Shown one piece after another: positions 17,070 to 23,915 of a DNA stretch of 41,196 bases. The notes below the pieces were generated by a model. It did no database searches. It was given only the letters and a program-made list of their open reading frames with translations, and had not been told where the DNA came from. The DNA comes from SAR116 cluster bacterium AG-313-A07. Lineage in GTDB: Bacteria > Pseudomonadota > Alphaproteobacteria > Thalassobaculales > Thalassobaculaceae. How positions within the stretch are numbered: position 1 is the stretch's first letter; each line of letters starts with the position of its first letter. Made by a program: the position numbers and the translations under genes. The stretch covers positions 1 through 41,196 of the forward strand of contig QBVV01000017.1 in assembly GCA_003284265.1 (NCBI GenBank). Reading direction: 5' to 3'.

Positions 17070-18146
17070 ATGACTGATACTCAAGACGCCTTAAGACGAG
17101 CGCTCTCATTTGCTGACGATTATGGCCTTCAAGCGCCCATTATATTAGCACCAATGCCTGGCGCTACCCCAGTTCCGTTGTCTGTCGCAGTTACCAGCGG
17201 TGGAGGAATGGGCTCGTGTGGCGTTTTATTAATGACCCCTGATCAAATAAAGAGTTGGGTTCTTGATATGCGAGCTAGTTCGAATGGAACCTTTCAATTG
17301 AATACATGGATCCCAGACCCAGATCCAATTCGAGATCAGCAGCATGAAACGGAAGTGCGTAATTTCTTGGGGAATTGGGGGCCAGCTGTTTCGGAGACTG
17401 ATGTTGATGTTCCGCTAATTGATTTCCCTAGCCAGTGTGAGGCTATGTTAGAGGCGGGACCGGCAGTTATTTCATCAATTATGGGGCTATACCCACCAGA
17501 GTTTGTCGCGCGCTTTAAAGCCAAAGGTATAAAATGGTTCGCCAAAGCGACTACAGTTGCTGAAGCGCTTCAGGCGGAACGAGCAGGTGCAGATGTAATT
17601 GTCGCACAAGGTATGGAAGCGGGAGGCCATAAGGGGGCTTTTAATGCAGCGGATGCTGATAAAAATATGATTGGTTTATTCTCTCTCCTGCCAGCTGTGA
17701 GCAATGCGGTGAAGGTGCCGGTGGTCGCATCAGGCGGAATTGGGGATCCAAGGGGGGTGGCTGCTGCTTTAATTTTGGGTGCATCAGCTGTTGAGATTGG
17801 AACCGGTTTTCTTCGTTCTCCTGAAGCCAAAATACCGAATGCGTGGGCAGATGCGATTGGTGAAGCGGAGCCGGAAGATACTCTCGTGAGCCGGGTTTTT
17901 TCGGGCCGTTTGGGACGAAGTATCCAAACCCGATATGCGATGGCTGCAACTGCACAAGATACTCCTAAACCCGCTCCATATCCTATCCAAAGAAACCTTA
18001 CGAAGGCAATGAGGGACGACGCAGTGAAAAAGAATAATCTAGATGGAATGCAAGCCTGGGCAGGACAGTCAGCGAAGCTTGCATCACCTATTTCGGCTGA
18101 ACAAATCGTGATGAACCTATGGGAAGGTGCGCAAAAATTATTGTAA
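17070..18146 (+). CDS. Nitronate monooxygenase-like FMN protein
   Basis: This FMN-binding TIM-barrel enzyme has 358 residues. Family members oxidise alkyl nitronates or reduce enoyl substrates. Visible are the N-terminal APIILAPMPGATPVPL with GGGMGSCG, the catalytic-His segment QGMEAGGHKGAF (His about 187), the FMN-phosphate loop VPVVASGGIGDPRGV (about 217-230), and GASAVEIGTGFLRS. AAAGGA five bases before the ATG is a strong ribosome-binding site. It is divergent from the isomerase operon and is followed, after 371 bases, by the Rieske oxygenase. Annotation as nitronate monooxygenase is the common family label; many members have other substrates. Confidence 0.9.
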   Translation: MTDTQDALRRALSFADDYGLQAPIILAPMPGATPVPLSVAVTSGGGMGSCGVLLMTPDQIKSWVLDMRASSNGTFQLNTWIPDPDPIRDQQHETEVRNFLGNWGPAVSETDVDVPLIDFPSQCEAMLEAGPAVISSIMGLYPPEFVARFKAKGIKWFAKATTVAEALQAERAGADVIVAQGMEAGGHKGAFNAADADKNMIGLFSLLPAVSNAVKVPVVASGGIGDPRGVAAALILGASAVEIGTGFLRSPEAKIPNAWADAIGEAEPEDTLVSRVFSGRLGRSIQTRYAMAATAQDTPKPAPYPIQRNLTKAMRDDAVKKNNLDGMQAWAGQSAKLASPISAEQIVMNLWEGAQKLL

Positions 18147-18165
18147 TTTTTGCGGCGATATCGTC

Positions 18166-18185
18166 AAAAACGGCATTCGTTTTTT
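18166..18185 (+). terminator. Weak candidate intrinsic terminator
   Basis: AAAAACG (18166-18172) pairs with CGTTTTT (18178-18184) across a five-base loop, and the run of six T ends at 18185. The stem has only two G-C pairs, so it is weak. The position 20 bases after the stop of the nitronate-monooxygenase-like gene is right. Confidence 0.3.
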
Positions 18186-18457
18186 AATCGTGGCAGTTGG
18201 TATCATTTTTATCCTGCGTTGACTCGAAGAGGCAGATTGACCATCATAAAAATAACCGAGCGAACTTCCCTGTATATCACTAAAATAGTTCCTTTATAAT
18301 TCTAAAATAAGTGATAGTCATATACCCTTCAGTTCATTCAAAGAGCTTTAAATCACCTTCCTCACTGGAAGATATTATTGTTGGGTATGGGTCCATTTCT
18401 TCTGAATGAGGGAAAATTATTTAAAAGATTGAACTACTTCGCATACGCTTCCCAGTG

Positions 18458-18467
18458 TTGTATACAA
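18458..18467. promoter_or_regulatory. Palindrome TTGTATACAA, candidate GntR/FadR-type operator
   Basis: This perfect 10-base palindrome lies 51 bases upstream of the Rieske ATG. The half-site arrangement TTGT...ACAA is typical of FadR-subfamily GntR regulators, which often control acid and aromatic catabolism genes. No regulator gene is present in the window, so the link is inference. A 10-base palindrome in AT-rich DNA can also occur by chance. Confidence 0.35.
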
Positions 18468-18517
18468 GACCTAGTAATGGCGTTTGGTTGAACACTAAGC
18501 ATTTTGAAGGTTAAACT

Positions 18518-19807
18518 ATGGCAAGTGTTGCGCAAAATGAACTGATGACTTGCATTGGACCAGGTACAGCTGCTGGAGCCATTTTGAGATCCTACTGGCA
18601 ACCTGTTGCTTTATCGGAGGAGCTAGATGGAGCGCGTCCTGTTCGGCCAGTCAATATTTTAGGAGAACGCCTGGTTTTATTTCGTGATCCTGAAAAAGGA
18701 CTGGGACTAATAAACCGGACGTGTTCTCACAGAGGTGCAGATTTATGTTACGGTCGCTTGGAACATGGTGGCCTTAGATGTCCATTTCACGGTTGGTTGT
18801 TTGACGTAACCGGGCAGTGTATTGAACAACCTGCAGAACCGGATTCAAGCACTTTATACAAACGAGTTAAGCAAGTCTCTTATCCTGTTGTGGAAAAAAA
18901 TGGTGTTATTTTTGGATTTATGGGCAAGGGAGCTCTGCCTAAGCTCCCCAATTTAGATTGCTTGACAGCCCCTAATAGCCACAGCTTTGCTTTCAAAGGC
19001 TTAGTAGACTGTAACTGGCTACAATTATTAGAGGTAGGAATTGATCCAGCGCATGCTTCTTTTCTTCATAGATTTCTTGAAGATGAGGATGGAGAAGAAG
19101 GGTACGGACTTCAGTTTCGGGATAATGTGAACGATATCCCGATGACGAAATTATTGCGTAACTTTTATCGACCGGAAATAAAAGTTGAAAAAACTGATTT
19201 TGGTCACCGATTAATAGCGCTTCGAAATTTGGATAACAGGGGGATGCATGTGCGAGTAACTAATCAGGTTTTCCCTAATGCTATTCATATTCCGTTGAGT
19301 AATGAAATGACATTAACCCAGTGGCATGTGCCAATCAGCGATATCAAGAGCTACTGGTACGCTATGTTCACAAGCTTTGGAGAACCAGTCGATCAGAAGC
19401 GGATGAGAGAGCAACGTTTAGAGCTATATGAATTGCCAGATTACGTTCCCAAAAAAGGTAAGCATAATAACTATGGGTATAATGAAAGTGAACAGGCAAC
19501 AGAGACATATACAGGTATGGGGTTTGACATAAATGTCCACGATCAATGGGCCGTAGAATCTCAGGGGGCTATACAAGACCGGACCCGTGAGGTGTTGGCC
19601 TCCAGCGATGTTGGCATAACCGAGTACCGAAAAAGTTTAATAAAAGCTATTGGGAGTCATAAAGACCGGAAAACGAGGAACTTTTCTCGTCGAGAGCATG
19701 AGGTGCCTATAGCTATCGATGTAATTGCACCTATAGATGATTGGGAAAAAAGTTGGTTAGCTGCTGATGTTGACCGACGGGAAAATTCAAGCTGGATAAA
19801 TGATTGA
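18518..19807 (+). CDS. Rieske non-haem iron oxygenase, phthalate-type alpha subunit
   Basis: This is the catalytic subunit of an aromatic ring-hydroxylating or O/N-demethylating oxygenase, 429 residues. The Rieske [2Fe-2S] ligands are Cys69 and His71 in RTCSHRGADLCYG and Cys88 and His91 in LRCPFHGW. The mononuclear iron site is in LLEVGIDPAHASFLHRF, with His179 and His184 as ligands and Asp176 as the bridging acid. The length and the short N-terminus (GPGTAAGAILRSYWQPV) fit the phthalate 4,5-dioxygenase/VanA class, which needs a separate reductase. No reductase or ferredoxin gene is in the window. The next gene, a GS-like ligase, begins about 28 bases after its stop, so the two are probably co-transcribed. 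Confidence 0.92.
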   Translation: MASVAQNELMTCIGPGTAAGAILRSYWQPVALSEELDGARPVRPVNILGERLVLFRDPEKGLGLINRTCSHRGADLCYGRLEHGGLRCPFHGWLFDVTGQCIEQPAEPDSSTLYKRVKQVSYPVVEKNGVIFGFMGKGALPKLPNLDCLTAPNSHSFAFKGLVDCNWLQLLEVGIDPAHASFLHRFLEDEDGEEGYGLQFRDNVNDIPMTKLLRNFYRPEIKVEKTDFGHRLIALRNLDNRGMHVRVTNQVFPNAIHIPLSNEMTLTQWHVPISDIKSYWYAMFTSFGEPVDQKRMREQRLELYELPDYVPKKGKHNNYGYNESEQATETYTGMGFDINVHDQWAVESQGAIQDRTREVLASSDVGITEYRKSLIKAIGSHKDRKTRNFSRREHEVPIAIDVIAPIDDWEKSWLAADVDRRENSSWIND

Positions 19808-19835
19808 TCCTCGCACGAAATTTATGGAGATTAAA

Positions 19836-21302
19836 ATGACCACTCCTAAAGGTAGCACTGGCCAGCAAATGTTCATAAAGAGGAATGGTCTATGGACAAA
19901 AGATCAAGCTGAAGTTTCAAAATCGATTTTAAAAAAAGCGAAAGCATTAGATCTGGAATCAATACGGATTTCGTTTGCCGATCAGCACGGTCTTTTGCGT
20001 GGGAAAACAATCATGATCAGTGAGTTAGAGGGTGTTCTGGCTTCGGGTTGTTCAATGACGTCAACCTTATTACTTAAAGATACGTCAAACAGAACTGCTT
20101 TTCCTATTTGGACGACTGGCGCAGGCATGGGAGAGAGCCAATTTACTGGTGCAGGTGACATGATAATGGTACCAGACCCAACAACATTTCAGGTGCTGCC
20201 CTGGGCTCAAAAAACAGGATGGTTATTGTCTGACATTTATTTTCCTGATGGAAGCCCAATTCCATTTTCTAGTCGGTTTTTGCTTAGGAACGCTTTAAAC
20301 TCATTGGGGAAAGAAGGCTTCGATTATTTTTCTGGTATCGAAATAGAGTTTCATTTGTTTAGAATGAATGATCCGAAATTGACCTTCGAAAATTCAGGTA
20401 TGCCAGGATCAGCACCCGAGGTCTCTCCATTGGCACATGGTTTTCAATATCTCTCCGAAATGCGGCTTGATGAATTGGAACCGGTAGTCGAATTAATTCG
20501 ACATGATATTTTAGAAATGGGCCTGCCGCTTAGGACTATCGAGATTGAATTTGGCCCTAGCCAAGTAGAATTTACTTTTTCACCTTTGGCAGGTATGGAT
20601 AGCGCCGACTTAATGATATTGTTTAGGTCTGCCACGAAGCAGATATGTCGTCGACACGGCTTTCATGCAAGCTTTATGTGTCGTCCAAATTTGCCTAATA
20701 TCTTTGCAAGTGGATGGCATTTGCACCAGACGCTGCTGGATAAACACACCGGTAAAAATGCTTTTACATCTAGTGACCCTAAATCACCATTATCAAAATT
20801 AGGAGAACAATTTGTGGCCGGTTTGCTGGAGCACGCTCCAGCGTCTTGCCTATTTACGACCCCAACAATAAATGGCTACAAAAGGTACAAACCGGAATCA
20901 TTGGCGCCAGACAGGATCGTTTGGGCGCAGGATAATCGCGGTGCAATGATAAGGGCCCTAGGCCATGAAAATGACCCAAATGCTCGAGTTGAGAATCGCG
21001 TTGGGGAGCCTGCGGCAAACCCATATCTTTACATAATGTCACAAATTATCAGTGGTCTAGATGGTATTCATCGCAAACTTAAGCCTTCAGCCCTTGCTGA
21101 TACGCCATATATGGAAGCAGCCGCAAAGTTACCTCAAAGTTTGATGGAAGCAGTTGAGGCGTTTGAAAAGGACGATTTATATAGGGACGTATTGAGTGAT
21201 GGATTTGTAGAATATATCCTCACGTTGAAAAAACATGAGATCAAAAGATTTTTGTCAGAGGTGACCGATTGGGAGCAAAGAGAATATTTTGAAATATTGT
21301 AA
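19836..21302 (+). CDS. Glutamine synthetase-like ligase (gamma-glutamyl-amine synthetase type)
   Basis: This ATP-dependent ligase of the GS superfamily has 488 residues. Signs are SFADQHGLLRGKTI in the beta-grasp domain (about 46-59), metal-binding Glu residues in SGIEIEFHLF (about 166-175) and EFGPSQVEFTF (about 238-248), the ATP/ammonia loop NIFASGWHLHQTL (about 288-300), NRGAMIRAL, and VENRVGEPAANPYLY. The usual Lys-Pro before the ATP loop reads Arg-Pro. The DQHG..RGK start and the length fit PuuA/IpuC/TdnQ-like enzymes, which join glutamate to an amine, rather than housekeeping GlnA. I chose ATG 19836 because GGAG lies six bases upstream; an in-frame ATG at 19800 overlaps the Rieske gene. 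The amine substrate is unknown. Confidence 0.87.
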   Translation: MTTPKGSTGQQMFIKRNGLWTKDQAEVSKSILKKAKALDLESIRISFADQHGLLRGKTIMISELEGVLASGCSMTSTLLLKDTSNRTAFPIWTTGAGMGESQFTGAGDMIMVPDPTTFQVLPWAQKTGWLLSDIYFPDGSPIPFSSRFLLRNALNSLGKEGFDYFSGIEIEFHLFRMNDPKLTFENSGMPGSAPEVSPLAHGFQYLSEMRLDELEPVVELIRHDILEMGLPLRTIEIEFGPSQVEFTFSPLAGMDSADLMILFRSATKQICRRHGFHASFMCRPNLPNIFASGWHLHQTLLDKHTGKNAFTSSDPKSPLSKLGEQFVAGLLEHAPASCLFTTPTINGYKRYKPESLAPDRIVWAQDNRGAMIRALGHENDPNARVENRVGEPAANPYLYIMSQIISGLDGIHRKLKPSALADTPYMEAAAKLPQSLMEAVEAFEKDDLYRDVLSDGFVEYILTLKKHEIKRFLSEVTDWEQREYFEIL

Positions 21303-21362
21303 CTCCCAGTTTATTGAGGGGCTATGTTTAGCTACGTATTATAGATTGAAGTCCGTATAATT

Positions 21363-22193
21363 ATGAAACAAGCAACAAAAAAAGCTAAGCGCCATAGAGG
21401 CAAATTCGATCCCAAAAACCTAGAGCCCTATGAGATTAGTCGTTCACGAATTGAGAACTTTGTAAAATGCCCCGCGTGTTTTTATCTGCAGCAAGTCAAG
21501 AAAATTGAATTTCCAAGCATTCCTGGTTTCAATATAAATGAGGCAACTGATATCCTTTTAAAGAAAGATTTTGACGACTGCAGAGAAAAGGGGATCACTC
21601 ACCAATTTCTAGAGAAGCAAGGTCACGGACATCTTATTCCCTTCAAACATAAAAATTTTGAACTTTGGACCCAAAGTTTACATTATGGCGCTGAGGGACG
21701 TTTTCATACAGTTCATGAAGAAAGTAATTTAAAAGTTGGTGGTGGCCTAGATGATGTCTGGCTGAATACTAAAACGCAGCAATTACATATTGTAGATTAT
21801 AAAAGTACTTCAGTTAAAAAGGAAGGGAAGGGGGTCACACTGGATGACCCATGGAAAGCATCATATAAACGTCAGATGGATCTATACGTTTGGGTTATGC
21901 GTCGACTAGGCTTTGACACCTCGGATATCGGCTATTTTCTTTATTGTGATGGAGACCGCTTTACACGTAAATCATTTTTAAATTCTGAAGACGCAATAAT
22001 GTATTTTAAGATGTCGCTAATTCCCTATGTGGTTGACCAGGATTGGATTGAGCCCACCCTCTTTGCGATTAGAGAAACATTGGAGCAGCAAAACTCACCA
22101 CCCCACAATAGCTATTGTGAGTATGGAAAATTCTTAGACGCCGTCGAACAGGAGAATATCGATAAGTCTCAAGGTTCCCTTTCAATATTTTAG
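21363..22193 (+). CDS. Orphan PD-(D/E)XK nuclease, RecB/Cas4-like
   Basis: This 276-residue protein carries a RecB-type nuclease core: GGGLDDVW (Asp130/131), LHIVDYKST (Asp145, Lys147) and the motif-III-like YKRQMDLYVWVM (Gln171, Tyr175). An early helix SRSRIENFVKCPACFYL (about 26-42) resembles the N-terminal entry helix of Cas4/AddB-type nucleases and holds Cys36 and Cys39. Further Cys residues lie at about 195 and 252, so an iron-sulphur cluster is conceivable but unproven. No cas genes, helicase or repeats are near. It follows the GS-like gene by 60 bases with a weak ribosome-binding site and abuts the hyuB stop by three bases. Metabolic context gives no clue to its role. Confidence 0.82.
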   Translation: MKQATKKAKRHRGKFDPKNLEPYEISRSRIENFVKCPACFYLQQVKKIEFPSIPGFNINEATDILLKKDFDDCREKGITHQFLEKQGHGHLIPFKHKNFELWTQSLHYGAEGRFHTVHEESNLKVGGGLDDVWLNTKTQQLHIVDYKSTSVKKEGKGVTLDDPWKASYKRQMDLYVWVMRRLGFDTSDIGYFLYCDGDRFTRKSFLNSEDAIMYFKMSLIPYVVDQDWIEPTLFAIRETLEQQNSPPHNSYCEYGKFLDAVEQENIDKSQGSLSIF

Positions 22194-22196
22194 TTT

Positions 22197-23915
22197 TTAA
22201 ATAAGGCTCTTCACTTCCTCTAATAATTGCTCTCCATAGAACTCTTTGACGGTCTCAAATGTTATACGACCGTCAATTATATCTTGCATAAGTGAGTTTT
22301 TATTACGATCGCTTGGCTTTCCGAAACCACCACCACCCGGTGTTTCCATTCGAATTGAATCTCCTGTTTTTAAAGTTAATAATCTTTGTTTAGGTGTCAT
22401 CACTTGTTCTTCTTTGGTGGCAAAATTTAAAACAATACGACAATTCCCACCTTCACTACCGCCTCTGTGCCCTAGTGCACTAGTTTTATAACTGTCAGCT
22501 CGGCCCGAAAACGTCGTCCCATCCTCCAATATAACGATCTCACGAGCGACCCCCATTCCGCCGCGATATTCACCAGCCCCCCCAGAATTAGGAATTAAAG
22601 TGTATTCTTTCACTAAAAGAGGATATTCATTTTCAACGGCTTCTACAGGCATATTCAATGAATTGGTAATGTGGCAATGGGCCCCGTCCATACCGTCAGA
22701 ATTATAACGTGCACCATTACCTCCACCAATGGTTTCTAAATAAACATACGTTCCATCATGTTTTCTCGACTTTCCTGAAAAAACCATTCCGGCCAGGACG
22801 TCGTGACACGATGCCATAGTTTTCTCTACTGGAAGAAGCTGAGCGAATGCGCCAAAGATTGCCCCTGACAATTTTTGGCAAGTCGTTGTTCGAGCTCCAA
22901 CAGCAGCAGGAAACATTGGATTTAAAATAGTGCCCTTTGGAGCGGAAAAGCTGATAGAGTTAAATAATCCTTCATTTGCGGGCAACTCCGGATCTAAAAG
23001 CGCCTTAATGGCATATGCAACGGTCGCCATTACGCCGGTAGTCATTATATTATAGGCGCCTCGTGATTGTGGTCCCGATCCAGTAAAGTCGAGTTCAAGC
23101 TTATCTCCAAAGACTTTAACAGTCGCTGTTAACGGTAGCTTTTCCCCTGCAACTCCATCATCATCCATCCATGTGGTAAAGCTTTGCTCCCCGTTTTTTA
23201 GTTTCGATATAAGAGCCCGAGTTCTACGGTCGGTGTAAGCTAACAAATCTTCAACTGCTTTGTTGAGACTTTCTATTCCCATATTTTCAATCAGATTATT
23301 CAGTCTAATAGCGCCAAGATTATTGGTTGCGATTTGCACTTTTAAATCAAGGAGACGGTCTTCTGGTTCCCTGGTATTTTGAATAATCAATTTCATGATA
23401 TCATCATTAATAATATTTTGTTGGACTATTCTGATTGGTGGAATCCTAATGCCTTCCTCGAATATTGTTGATGCATCAGGTGAGATAGACCCTGGAACGG
23501 CTCCCCCGACATCAGAATGATGCCCGAGACAAGCGGTGAAAAACTTGATTTCCCTGTCATAAAATATGGGGGTTATAATTGATATATCTGGCAAATGTGT
23601 TCCCCCTGCCAAATAAGCGTCATTGCAAACAAACGCATCACCTGGTTTTATTTGCTCCGGCTCGAAATTATCTAAAACAGATATCACGCCACCTTTCAAC
23701 GAACCTAAATGAATTGGTATATGAGCAGCCTGCGCAATGGCTCTCCCCGTTGCATCGAAGAGGGCCACTGAACAATCTCGCCGTTCTTTAATGTTTGGGG
23801 AAAAAGACGATCGGACCAGGTTTGCTCCCATTTCCTCCACGATTGATGAAACTCTATTATTAAATACTTCAACTTCGATAGCATCGAATGTTTTTTCTCG
23901 TCTGGTTTCTTTCAT
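22197..23915 (-). CDS. hyuB: Hydantoinase B/oxoprolinase family protein
   Basis: This 572-residue subunit pairs with HyuA in ATP-dependent hydantoinases, 5-oxoprolinases or acetophenone/acetone-type carboxylases. Visible are the N-terminal EVEVFNNRVSSIVEEMG, AAHIPIHLGSLKGGV, the acidic metal-site region VCNDAYLAGGTHLPD, FFTACLGHHSDVGG, and the C-terminal GGAGEYRGGMGV and ETPGGGGFGKP. Its ATG overlaps the hyuA stop by four bases (ATGA), showing coupled translation. It is the last gene of a minus-strand operon with hyuA and a nitronate-monooxygenase-like gene. No third carboxylase subunit is present, which favours a hydantoinase or oxoprolinase-type reaction over acetone carboxylation. Confidence 0.93.
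   Translation of the reverse strand: MKETRREKTFDAIEVEVFNNRVSSIVEEMGANLVRSSFSPNIKERRDCSVALFDATGRAIAQAAHIPIHLGSLKGGVISVLDNFEPEQIKPGDAFVCNDAYLAGGTHLPDISIITPIFYDREIKFFTACLGHHSDVGGAVPGSISPDASTIFEEGIRIPPIRIVQQNIINDDIMKLIIQNTREPEDRLLDLKVQIATNNLGAIRLNNLIENMGIESLNKAVEDLLAYTDRRTRALISKLKNGEQSFTTWMDDDGVAGEKLPLTATVKVFGDKLELDFTGSGPQSRGAYNIMTTGVMATVAYAIKALLDPELPANEGLFNSISFSAPKGTILNPMFPAAVGARTTTCQKLSGAIFGAFAQLLPVEKTMASCHDVLAGMVFSGKSRKHDGTYVYLETIGGGNGARYNSDGMDGAHCHITNSLNMPVEAVENEYPLLVKEYTLIPNSGGAGEYRGGMGVAREIVILEDGTTFSGRADSYKTSALGHRGGSEGGNCRIVLNFATKEEQVMTPKQRLLTLKTGDSIRMETPGGGGFGKPSDRNKNSLMQDIIDGRITFETVKEFYGEQLLEEVKSLI

Larger units (their letters stand above)
18147..18517. other. Intergenic region upstream of Rieske oxygenase gene
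   Basis: These 371 bases separate the nitronate-monooxygenase-like gene from the Rieske gene. They hold a weak hairpin with a T-tract shortly after the upstream stop and a 10-base palindrome about 50 bases before the downstream ATG, both listed separately. GAAGG eight bases before 18518 is the ribosome-binding site. The length suggests an independent promoter for the Rieske-GS unit. No small gene is evident. Confidence 0.55.

Noticed and set aside
21363-22193. Calling the nuclease a CRISPR Cas4 protein
   Set aside because: No cas genes or repeat array are in the window, and the cysteine arrangement is not clearly that of Cas4. Only a PD-(D/E)XK call is supported.
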